Below, piece after piece: positions 25,998-37,175 of a stretch of DNA of 64,000 nucleotides. Positions within the stretch are counted from its first letter, which is position 1. Each line of letters begins with the position of its first letter. Both the position numbers and the translations under genes were made by a program. The notes beneath the pieces were generated by a model. The model was not told the origin of the DNA. It made no database searches and worked only from the letters and a program-made list of their open reading frames with translations. This DNA comes from Cucumis sativus (taxonomy: Eukaryota > Streptophyta > Magnoliopsida > Cucurbitales > Cucurbitaceae). Where the stretch lies: positions 22,385,498 through 22,449,497 of the forward strand of contig NC_026660.2 in the NCBI RefSeq assembly GCF_000004075.3, in the 5' to 3' direction.

Positions 25998-26190
25998 AGT
26001 GCAAGAGTAAAAATTTAAAAACCGATAACCCTCCAATAGCTTTATGATAATGATTTAATATCACTAATTATTCGTCATATTTGCTATATTAACTAATTAT
26101 TCGTTACATTTGCTATATTTACAATAGACAAAAAAAGAGGTATCATAAACAGTTTTTTTCTAATTTTTTTTTGTCATATGATACAAATTG
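25998..26190 (+). mobile_element. AAATTGC-ended MITE-like element, diverged copy
   Basis: It carries gagtaaaaatttaaaaaccgataaccctccaatagc-type sequence, the internal tcatatttgctatatt motif twice, and gtcatatgatacaaatt at the right end. This matches the body of the 21268-21405 copy, with decayed termini. Confidence 0.45.
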
Positions 26191-26299
26191 TTCTTTTAAA
26201 ATTACAGAGACTAAATATATATATCTCGAAAGGATTAAACATAGAAAGATTAACGCAAAATGAATGTTGAATTTTTAATTTAAAAATTATTTTAAACCG

Positions 26300-26395
26300 T
26301 ACATTTTTTAAAAATATTTATAAATGTAGCAAATATCAATGTCTTTATTTATAATAATCTTAGTCTATCACGAGCTGATTTATTGTTCTATATTT
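26300..26395. repeat. 'tatagcaaa' family, short copy
   Basis: It has aaatatttataaatgtagcaaat, then tagtctatcacgag and a right arm ctatatttat. It lies directly beside the next MITE-like copy. Confidence 0.4.
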
Positions 26396-26399
26396 ATTA

Positions 26400-26510
26400 A
26401 AATTTTGCAAAAATAATAAATTTAAAACCAGTTTATCATCATATTTGTCAAATTTGCAATACGCAATAAAAAATGTTATGAGCTATTTTTTGTATCGTTG
26501 AATGTAATTT
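26400..26510 (+). mobile_element. AAATTGC-ended MITE-like element, internally deleted copy
   Basis: It begins aattttgcaaaaataataaatttaaaacc and ends gtatcgttgaatgtaattt. At about 111 bp it is shorter than the 138-bp copy but has the same end motifs and the atgagct.tttttt motif inside. Confidence 0.4.
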
Positions 26511-26689
26511 CACATATTTATTTAACAAAATAATAATCTATCTATCTTAACTAGCTAGATATTTTTTATATTTGTAAATACATTTTTTCTGAAGTTTTAT
26601 TATTTAATTTTTTTTTTCACATTTGTTCCTAAGTTCGAATAATATTATGAAATAATATTTAGTTTTTAGAAATTCATTCTATTCGTCCT

Positions 26690-27271
26690 GCTCTTCACTC
26701 TCTGTCATTCTCTCTCCTCGACTTTCTACTCTCTCTCTCTTCCCTTCAACAACTCCGAATCAGATCATAGTTCTCAGTTTTTCTCTTTCACTTTCTTGCA
26801 CTTTCATGCTCAGGTACTTCTTCTCCTACACTCACACCTATTCCTCGAACTTTTTCTCCTTCTTCACGCCAATCTATGGAGCTTCACCACTGTTTTCTTC
26901 TTTTTCCCCATTTTTGATTCTTAACCTAGCTATCTTCTCTTATATTCTCCCAGTCCTGTCAACTCATTCAACCACCTTCCTGATTAACCCAATTCAGCCA
27001 ACTCATTCAACAATTTTGCAGCTATACTGATTCAGACTCACTGCAGTTTCATACCGGTGGTTGGATGAATCGGACGGCAGCTGTGTAGTTTTGAGTAATT
27101 GAGATGGATGATTTTAGAGGTGTAGATTGGGATTACTTGTTGAATTTGAGTTTTAGGTGTAGAGTGAGCGGCTTCTGGCGTGAAGTGGTCAATGGAGGCG
27201 CTTGGTTATGAAAATGGATGAGTTTGAGTTGAGTTTTCAGATTTGAGGGTTCAAGTGGGGGAAAAAACTTG
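26690..27271 (+). promoter_or_regulatory. 5' leader of the PRAF gene, CT-rich, with a 74-codon uORF
   Basis: A CT-rich stretch (about 26690-26760) typical of plant transcription starts precedes the coding ATG at 27272. An upstream frame with its own ATG (26806-27030) encodes 74 residues and ends 241 bp before the main start. In frame with the main start, a TGA at 27230-27232 excludes a longer N-terminus. The transcription start itself is inferred. Confidence 0.5.
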
Positions 27272-30200
27272 ATGTCGAGGATGGATAGGATGACTTCAGA
27301 TCTTAATAGGAATGGTCCGGTGGAAAGGGATATCGAGCAGGTGCTCTCATAATCCACTTTTTACTCTTTTATATCCTTGTAGATTGTAATACTCAAACTT
27401 AATGTTGTTCATGATTTGCGAAATTATAACGGATTTTTTTTTTTTTTTTGGCTATGTTTCTCTCAAATCAGTGTGACAATCGTATAAATGAAGTAGTTAA
27501 TTTTTTTGTCAGTATCGTTTTGCACTGCCGTCGCCATCACTTGCTTGCTCTAGTCTCGCTTTCAGTGTAAATGAGTGCCGTTTTTTGACTGCGATGCTGC
27601 ATCAGAAGTTGAATTGGAATAATTTTTTTAGTGAATTTCTGGATGCAAGTTTGGTAGCACTCAACGGGATATGAAGAGTAAATTAATTAGTTGAAGGAAG
27701 TTGTGTGCTAAATGTTTGATGACTCTTTTCTGGAGAGATTCACTTTCTGGTTCTAATGAGGCAATTCGGCGTTGGTATAATAATTTAAACGTTGGAAGAT
27801 TCCATATGATCTTTTGATTTATGATTTCATAATATTGCGTAGGCTAACTGAAGGATGCTTCCGACACTCAATTTTGTTGATCTAGGATAACTAGGCCACT
27901 CTCTTGAACAATGACAGTGGTAGAAGATGAATCTAGCTGAACTGTCACATCCCGTCTCAACATTAATGCCCTGGGTCTAAATTTAATTCATAGGATCAAA
28001 TTCTAGCTATCATTTTTTGATTCCACGAGCAATCATTGCAAAGGAATCAACCTACGTTTCTGTTCCTGTGTTGTGTATGCTCATTTATTGATCCAAATAG
28101 TCAAAAAGATTCCAAAGTCTAGTCGTTTGAGCCATTGATGTCAATTGGTAACATATTCAAGGCTATTGACAAGCGAAATATAGTATTTGAGATTGTAGAG
28201 AGGAAAATGTAAAACGAGATGACTAATATTCTTAGAAGAGGTGTGAGGTTTGTCCCGTTTTAAAGTCTATCTGGATGTCCACGTCTAATTATTATTATTA
28301 TTTTAGTTTTGATTTTCAACAGTTACCGCTTGACCATATAATTTCTTGCCTAGAATCTGTAGCATCTACATTTCCACCACTCAATAGCCAAACTTCTAAA
28401 AGGCACTTAGATGGCCTACGCATAATGTAGTATGTAATATTTTTTTCTGCTTTACATATTTCAGTCTATTATTGCGCTAAAGAAGGGAGCCTATCTGCTA
28501 AAGTATGGAAGGAGGGGAAAACCAAAATTCTGTCCTTTCCGGCTTTCTAATGTAAGTTTGGTTATGTTTTGAACAAAATTGTTGTAGGGGTTGTTCATAA
28601 ATTACACGTTTGCAGTAGTCATTATTCTTGCATGATATACCTTCTGATTGGATAGACTCAGTTTCAACACCATAATGGTGAATTAACTTTAGTAGATAAG
28701 ATCATGTTTATGGGAACATTACATCTTACGTATGAAAATATCTAGTTAATTGATTTAATTAAAATGGAATCTTTATCTGTGTATCCATATCTACTTGGAT
28801 AACTTATCTTCATAAAGAAATAGATGTCCAGGTCCAGTAGGATAACATGACGTTCTCCCCCAAAATTTGATGGAGTTAAATTCCAATGGAATTGGATTAG
28901 AAAAGGGCAGACAATTTGACGTGTTTTAGATCCTAATGTAATCAAACCAATACTAAACTGATCACGTCACACTCTTTTCTTTTACTTTGGTTGTTGATGG
29001 AGCTCCGTACTATGACTGATCTTTGTTGCATGGGAAATTACCATAAGAACTGAAAGTGATTGGTGATGGTTTTATGTTTTCAGGATGAGTCTGTTCTAAT
29101 TTGGTTTTCAGGAAAAGAGGAGAAACTCCTTAAACTAAGCCATGTTTCTAGAATAATATCTGGGCAACGCACTGTAAGTACCATTTTCTAAAGATTTGAT
29201 TTCTTTAGTACCTATGTTCTTTCTTCCCTGCATTTGTGGCCACTTACATTGTTTTGCATCCGATGTGATATTATGATAACTATCAAGAAAACTCGGTATT
29301 GCTTATTTCTCTGAACTTGAGAAAGCACTAATATTCTAACTTCTTATACACTGAAGATTCACAATTAAAAAGGTGGCTGGTGACATTGTTTTTGGTCTAT
29401 TTATAAAGTTAAGAACGTGGTGGCTTTTGAAACTTTAAGCTGCTTGGCTTGTCACCTATGTTGTTAAATCCATCCTAGAAGGTTCATGTGCTGGCCTACG
29501 GCCAACCGACCTAGAAAAAGTGTAGAATAACAGAAATACTAAGGAGAAGATGTTTAATGTACATCTCATTTCAAGGTTCTATGTTAAACTAGCTTTACTA
29601 TTTCGATCTTTGTATAGGTTCATCATACAGCATCCTTGGAAGAACCACTTTGAGCACATAAGTTGTCTGTGTAGTGTTTTTCTTTTTCCCCTCCACATAA
29701 AAAAGTGAGGTTAACTGGTATTTATATTTTGGCATTTTCATATACCTAGTAAATTTGATTATTTGAGTAGTTGAGTTTTACACCAATTTGTTTTGTTCCT
29801 TAGACTTTGAGATTTCTTCTGTGTATTCCGGAGGACATTTTAATCTTTTTTTAGCAATCAAGGTAGAACATTCGGTGGTATTATAATCAAAATATTATAT
29901 TTAAGAAAATTTTAGGTATATAAGATTTGAACCGTACCTATATTTTTAGGCTTATTTTGACCAAAACAATTAGTGGAAAACAGTGACTATTTTACTTGTG
30001 TTGTGACTTTATGATCTATCATATATGTATGCTATATGCTGATCAGATCTGTTTCACAAAACTTTGCAGCCGATATTTCAAAGGTATCCACGGCCAGAGA
30101 AGGAATACCAGTCGTTTTCTCTAATATATAATGACAGATCTTTAGATTTGGTATATTATTATTTTGTTTATGTTTCTGTTTTCTTTCAGTTCATTGGCCT

Positions 30201-33200
30201 CACCCTCACCCTTACTTATCTTGACTACTTTGTTGTTTTAAACTCTAAAAATCTGGTTCTTTATTCTGCATACTAGATTTGCAAGGATAAAGATGAAGCT
30301 GAAGTTTGGTTCAATGGTTTGAAAACATTAATTTCCCGTAGTCATCACCGTAAATGGAGAACAGAATCTAGGAGTGATGGGATGCAATCTGAAGCAAATA
30401 GTCCTCGAACTTACACCAGAAGAAGCTCTCCCCTTAATTCACCGTTTGGTAGTAATGATAGCTTGCAAAAGGTAATTTATTTATCCCTTACCTCGTCTAT
30501 TGTGAAAAGTAAATTTAGACGAGTCATAAGTAAAGTTTTTTCCCTTCAAAATTTAGGACGGTGATTTTCGACTTCAGAGTCCATATGGAAGTCCTCCTAA
30601 AAATGGAATGGATAAGGCGTTATCAGATGTTATATTGTACACTGTTCCTCCCAAGGGGTTCTTCCCTTCTGATTCTGCCAGTATATCAGTCAATTCTTTA
30701 TCATCAGGTAGCTCAGAAATGCATGGTCCGATGAAAGCAATGGGAATTGATGCTTTTCGAGTTAGTTTATCAAGTGCTGTTAGCTCTTCCAGCCAAGGCT
30801 CAGGTCATGATGACGGCGATGCCTTGGGGGATGTTTTTATTTGGGGTGAAGGAACTGGGGATGGTGTTCTTGGTGGTGGAAGTCATAAAGTTGGAAGTTG
30901 TTTCAGTCTCAAAATGGATTCTTTGCTTCCTAAAGCACTGGAATCTGCTGTAGTTCTGGATGTTCAGAACATTGCTTGTGGTGGACGTCATGCTGCCTTG
31001 GTGACAAAGCAAGGAGAAATTTTCACATGGGGGGAGGAATCAGGAGGCAGGCTTGGGCATGGTGTTGATTCTGATGTTTTGCAACCAAAGCTTGTAGATG
31101 CCCTTGGTAATACAAACATTGAATTGGTATCTTGTGGTGAGTATCACACATGTGCTGTTACCCTCTCTGGTGATTTGTACACATGGGGTGATGGAACTTA
31201 CAATTTTGGTCTTCTTGGCCATGGGAATGAAGTAAGCCACTGGATTCCCAAAAAGATAAATGGACCATTGGAGGGCATACATGTCTCTTCCATTGCTTGT
31301 GGACCTTGGCACACTGCAGTTGTAACCTCTGCAGGGCAACTTTTTACCTTTGGTGATGGAACTTTTGGTGTTTTAGGCCATGGAGATCGCGGCAGTGTCA
31401 CAATGCCTAGGGAAGTGGAATCTCTCAAGGGTCTACGCACTGTGCGGGCTGCTTGTGGTGTTTGGCATACTGCTGCCGTAGTTGAAGTTATGGTTGGAAG
31501 CTCAAGTTCCAGTAATTGCTCTTCAGGGAAGCTATTTACATGGGGAGATGGTGATAAGGGTCGACTAGGGCATGGTGACAAAGAGACTAAACTAGTGCCC
31601 ACTTGCGTGGCAGCTCTTGTTGACCCTAACTTTTGTCGAGTTTCATGTGGGCACAGCATGACTGTTGCCCTTACGACATCCGGTCATGTTTACACAATGG
31701 GAAGTCCCGTATATGGCCAGTTAGGCAATCCTCATGCTGATGGGAAGGTTCCTGTTCGAGTTGAAGGAAAGCTTTCAAAAAGTTTTGTGGAAGAAATAGC
31801 TTGTGGTGCCTATCATGTTGCTGTTTTAACTTCAAGAACTGAAGTCTACACTTGGGGCAAGGGTGCAAATGGTCGTTTGGGTCATGGTGACACGGATGAC
31901 CGAAATTCACCAACGTTAGTAGAAGCTTTGAAAGACAAGCAAGTTAAAAGCATTGCATGTGGTACAAATTTTACTGCAGCTATCTGCCTTCATAAATGGG
32001 TTTCTGGTTTTGATCAGTCTATGTGTTCTGGCTGCCACTTACCATTTAACTTCAAAAGGAAGCGACATAACTGTTATAATTGTGGACTTGTCTTTTGTCA
32101 TTCTTGCAGTAGTAAGAAATGTCACAAGGCTTCAATGGCCCCAAATCCTAACAAACCATATCGTGTATGTGATAACTGTTATAACAAACTACGGAAGGCA
32201 CTTGAAACTGATGCTTCTTCTCAGTCTTCGGTAAGCCGAAGAAGAAGTATCAATCAAGGATCCACTGATTTTGTTGAGAAAGAGGAGAAACCAGAGTCTG
32301 TTAAGTCTCGTGCTCAACTTGCTCGATTTTCTTCCATGGAGTCTGTGAAGCAAGGGGAAAACCAGTTTTCCAAGAAAAACAAAAAGTTCGAATGTAATAG
32401 TAGCAGGGTGTCACCGGTTCCAAATGGAGGATCCCAGTGGGGAGCTATTTCTAAATCATTCAATCCAGTGTTTGGGTCATCTAAAAAATTCTTTTCTGCT
32501 TCGGTTCCTGGTTCTAGAATTGTCTCTAGAGCAACATCCCCTATATCAAGGCGAGCAAGTCCACCTCGTTCAACAACACCTACTCCAACTCTTGGAGGCC
32601 TTACTTCACCAAAGATTGCAGTTGATGATGCCAAAAGGACAAATGATAGTCTTAGCCAGGAGGTTGTTAAGTTAAAAGCTCAGGTACACGGGATCTACTT
32701 TTCTCTAAGCTTCTTGAACTGAGTTGATCATATGAATTTTCATGACTATAATTTTGTTGCTGAATTTGATGGTATGTGAAAGTTAACAATCTTGGGAAGT
32801 TCTTTTTTTGTTTGTTGGAGTACAAATGAGTGAAAGGTGATTTGAACCATGGATCTTTTGGTCTTCAACATACACTAGTGCCAGTTGAGTTAAGCTCATG
32901 TTGACCCAATTTTGAGAAACTAAATCACTATATTTCTTTTAGCAAAAAATTGTCACGTAGCATACAAATTTTCCCATGGTGATGCAGCCACTTCAAGGCT
33001 TGAGAGAAGTAGGTTTTCTTTTTGGAATTATGAGAGAAGTAGTTGCACTAGTTTGATTCCTGTGATACAAAAGATGATGATGTAGAAGAATGAAGGTGTC
33101 ATTCCTTATCATTATTCTTTATGGTGGATTTATTAGCAATTTCATTGTCAAAGTGTCCAATTATTAAATTGGTTTCCACTTGAGCAAAACCTATGAGGCA

Positions 33201-35456
33201 TAAAGAAAATAAGGCAGCATTTAAAACCAGAGGTATACAAGTATTGTCTTATTTAGTTAATTGATTATTTCTCCCCAAAATTGTTGCAGGCAATCACTTT
33301 TTCTAATACAGATAATGAAATATTTATTTATCTAAAAAACTTCTTTAAGGCCTTTAGATTCGGTTTCAGATTGCTTTGTCTACATCGACCTTTTTTCTTT
33401 ACTGTACAGAAACCGTAGTTAATTAGGAGTTTCTAAATGCATTGGTCTTGCCGATCAATTTCTTTTGTAGGTTGAAAATCTTACCCGTAAAGCTCAACTT
33501 CAAGAAGTTGAGATGGAAAGAACAACCAAACAGTTGAAGGAAGCACTGGCATTTGCTGCAGCAGAAGCGACAAAGTGCAATGCAGCAAAGGAAGTAATCA
33601 TGTCACTTACTGCCCAAGTAAGTCATGTATTCTTGTATGTGATGGTATGCTGGTTTATGAGAATATATGCATGTCCGTTATTGTTTGTGTTTCTCACCTG
33701 AAAATAGGACATCGTGCATGGCATTTACTTGAGCCCCATTACTCTTTGTATAAGCCTCATGTACATTGAACTTTTGTCTCTCTATTTTTCAATATTAATA
33801 ATAGTGAGACTTGTTTCCTTTTCAAAAAGATAGTAAATCATTAATCATGAATACCAAATTATATCCCTTTTGTAATAGTTGGAATAGTGTCTCAGCTTCA
33901 ATCACTTTATTTAGTCTACCTATGCATACAACATCCTCTTCTTGTCGACTGAATTTGAAACTGGACTTATCTAGCTTTATCATTTGGGTGGTGAAGAATT
34001 CTGGGTGAGATTAGTTACCTTGGATGGAGGTGTCCGTAAGATAACGTGTCCACCGCCTCTTGCACAAATTTCAAATTTTACTGGGGAACTAAGATTCTTG
34101 TACCGCTAGTGCTATCTTAACCTATAGCTGTTAGGGTTACACTAGGCATTTTTCCTTGGGCAAAAAGAAGTCTACTTATGTTCTCGCTAATTCAAAGATC
34201 TAAAACTAGTTAGGCAAGGTAGTTTCAAATGTTTTTGGGTGGCAATGATATGATGTAACTTAAGTAGCTGCTATTCATGATTGCGATCCAAGCTATTGAA
34301 TATTGTTTTGTCATCTTTACTTAAGTTTCAAATTTCTTTTTCCTGTGTTTTCAACAGTTGAAGGAAATGGCAGAAAGACTTCCAGTTGGAGCAGCTCGTA
34401 ACATCAAATCACCTTCTCTAGCCTCCTTGGGCTCCAGTCCTCCCTTCAATGATGTGGTTACTCCATCAATTGACCGTTCTAATGGTCAAACAATGTCTCT
34501 TGAAGCCGATGTTATAGAATCAAACAGTCACTTGCTGTCTAATGGGTCTAGCACTGCAAGTATTCGTAGTTCAGGCCATAATAGACCGGCCAATTCCGAT
34601 TCGACAACTAGAAATGGTAACAAGGTTAAAGAAAGTGATTCTCGACATGACGCTGAATGGGTTGAGCAAGATGAGCCTGGTGTATATATCACTTTTACCT
34701 CACTTCAGGGTGGTGCCAAAGATCTCAAGCGAGTGCGTTTCAGGTATAACTTCAGCCTAGTTGATTTGAAGTTAATAGTTTATACGGCTATGTTATCAAA
34801 CTATAAAAAGAAGGCAATGCACATGTCTATGCTTCCATCATTATTTTTCACAAAACGAACAGTCTGTTATCCTCCCATGTTTCGGTGGCTAGGGTTGCTT
34901 AGTGAAGGACAAATAAATTAGTTATGCTTGTGAGCAGTTTTGTCATTGCATATTTGGGACAATCTAACCATCTAAGCCTAGGCTATTATAAAAAAAAATC
35001 AACTAACATTACAACAGTTCATTTCATTGATATGAAATCTTATGCATCGCATTAAAGAGGAAAGTCAATGAAATTCATTCGCTATTGCCTGTCATTATTA
35101 ATGATCAGAAATTCATGAGACAAGAACAATATGAATCAAGCATTTATTCTTCTTGTTTAATGTTGTTGAATTTTCTGAAGCATGTTGTGTGGGTATGATA
35201 AGTCACGTGGTGGCCCATCTCTCTAATCTCACAGTACTAACAATACCATCATTTTTGTAAATCATATGGTCTATTGATACATAATTTTATAACACATCAC
35301 ATTTTTCTTTCCCCATACTGCAGTCGAAAACGGTTTACCGAGAAGCAAGCAGAACAATGGTGGGCGGAAAACCGAGCAAGAGTATACGATCAATATAACG
35401 TGCGTACGATCGATAAGTCCAGTGTAGGTGTCGGTAGTGAGGACTTGGCTCACTGA
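27272..35456 (+). CDS. PRAF/RLD protein: PH, RCC1 repeats, FYVE, coiled coil and BRX domains, 1104 aa
   Basis: Nine exons: 27272-27340, 28465-28551, 29084-29173, 30070-30150, 30277-30471, 30557-32683, 33471-33617, 34358-34743, 35324-35456. All introns are GT-AG. In order the protein shows a PH domain (about 23-135), seven or so RCC1 blades (about 262-650, recurring TWGxGxxGRLGHG and ACGxxHTAAV motifs), a FYVE-type zinc finger (about 654-720, with [10 protein letters not shown] where animal proteins have RRHHCR), a Ser/Arg-rich linker, a coiled coil (about 870-945) and a C-terminal BRX domain (about 1030-1087). The length is normal for the family. Known relatives bind phosphoinositides and act as RabGTPase exchange candidates; the Arabidopsis RLD members bind LAZY1-like proteins through BRX and affect PIN placement in gravity responses. 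Three in-frame ATGs (27272, 27281, 27290) are possible; I chose the first after the in-frame stop. Which RLD number this is cannot be told here. Confidence 0.93.
32815..32910. repeat. Possible SINE/LINE-type repeat fragment in a PRAF intron
   Basis: The text around gatttgaaccatggatc and agtgccagttgagttaagc resembles the tRNA-related or 3'-tail fragments often met in plant introns. I have no alignment, so this rests on resemblance only. Confidence 0.25.
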
Positions 35457-37175
35457 CGCGGAAATTGGTCCGTCTAATCCAATTGATTGTAAATGAAAAA
35501 AGGGTTGTTTACTACATGCTCACACCTTATATTACTACTGGTAAGTGATAATATGATCAAATTGTTTGGTTTTATCCATCCCTAGGGATAGAAAAGAAAA
35601 GAAAAGAAAAAAAAAAAGGGCCATATATGGTATTATTGAGAGTTAGAGGGATAACTAAGAGGGGTTTGTGTTTTTAAATTGTTCCCCTGTTTTTCACCTT
35701 CATTTTTCTTGTTTGTTTCTTTGGCCTATCTTCTCTTTTTTGAGGGTCTCTCAATTTTTCCCCTGTATAATGTGCCTATGTGGGGGATTGAGTGTAAGAA
35801 ATGTAAATTTTTAGTAACTTTGCTGGCCATTGTTCACATCAGCTGCAATGTAAATCCGATAAGCGAATGCATTTGCATAATTTTTTTTCTTTTATTTGTT
35901 ATGAGCTTAGTTAGTTAGTTTATAATTCCATTTGTTCTAACAGATGTAACTTTACGCCTTTGGTTTTCGACTGTTTTTTACTCTCTTGGATGTTGTGCAC
36001 TTGGACGATACAATACTCGAGTCCCTCGAACATGTTACTTGTGTATTAAGAAAGAACATTTGACGATTTTTCTGTTATAAATTTGAGCTCTATTTTGAAA
36101 AGCAATGGTCTCTTTTTTCCATTAGATTTGTTGATGTTGTATCTACAAGTTTTCATTCTTTCTTTCTTTGGATGAGCATTTACCATAATTTGATCCATCA
36201 ATAATTTTGACTTTAACGGCTTTGTTACTTCAATGATTTTCTCATGGATTCATTTGCAAACTATATCATAAAAGGAAATGTTCCAATCTCCATAGATCCA
36301 TAATTCCTCCTAGAATTTAGAATTTAAATTTGTAAGATTTGAAAATTATGGTTGTTTGCTATTTTTGTTTCTTCTATCATATGGTTATTTTTTTTTATTT
36401 TTTTAATGTTTTCTATCTAAACACTTAATGCAAAATTGATTTTCCCATCCCACCAATTTTTAAAAGAAAAGAAAAAATAACACTTGAATTTTTTACCAAA
36501 TTTAAAAATACAAAACAAAATAGTTATTTTAAATTATACTAAAATGAAACAAAAATATTTACAAAGTATCATAGTCTATCAAATGATATACCACGACAAA
36601 TCTAGATAGACCACGATATGTGTATTTGTAATATGATAGACACGTAATAGTCTATTTTGGTCTGTTACAATTGTGATATTGATAAGGTTGCAAATATAAC
36701 CATTAAATTCAAAATATTAACATATATAATAACATTTAAAAAAAATACAAATATAGCAAAATTCATTAAGTCAAGATTATCGGTAATAGATTCTATTGCA
36801 AATATTAATATGTTGTTAATAAGCTTTCATCCCTAAAATTAATATCTATTATAATTGTAGGGTAAATTTTTATTATATTTGTAATGTTTTCGATTTTCGT
36901 TTAAAATAGTTTTTCAAAACAAAAATTTAAAACTAATTAATGAAAGGCCCTACAAATGAATTACCCTCTTTATCACCACAAATGTTGGCTATTTTGATTA
37001 GTTCAAAAAAGGAAAAAAGAAAAAGAAAATGAATTGATTCTTCATATTGTATCTTTTCCCTTTTCTCAAATTTGCATGAGCTCTCACTTCCAAACAATTC
37101 TCCCTTCTCTCAATCTCTTCCATTACATTACACATTTGTTCCCATCCATTCTTATAATTGTATACTATATAATGT
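35457..37175. other. PRAF 3' UTR and intergenic spacer
   Basis: About 500-600 bp after the PRAF stop is moderately AT-rich and probably 3' UTR. Beyond it lie copies of the 'tatagcaaa' family (36530-36680 and 36715-36900). The last 150 bp before the PPR start are pyrimidine-rich and presumably hold its promoter and leader. Confidence 0.5.
36530..36900. repeat. Two 'tatagcaaa' family repeats upstream of the PPR gene
   Basis: Copy A (36530-36680): aaatatttacaaagtatcatagtctatcaaatgatata...gatagaccacgat...gtatttgtaatatgatagac. Copy B (36715-36900): atacaaatatagcaaaattcat...gataga...ttatatttgtaatgttt. Both show the ctatca/gatag core between tacaaa and tttgta arms. Confidence 0.5.

Larger units (their letters stand above)
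18905..26690. other. Repeat-rich AT intergenic region
   Basis: No supported gene in 7.8 kb. The left end (to about 19.1 kb) is probably the 3' UTR of the homeobox gene. At about 20356-20400 lies a mixed CCA/CTT/CCT microsatellite. From 20.6 kb onward the DNA is AT-rich, with several short foldback or MITE-like repeats, one (TA)n tract and tandem duplications, listed separately. Confidence 0.6.

Noticed and set aside
31198..31659. 153-codon minus-strand frame within PRAF
   Set aside because: Antisense shadow of the RCC1-repeat exon; its composition simply mirrors the coding strand.
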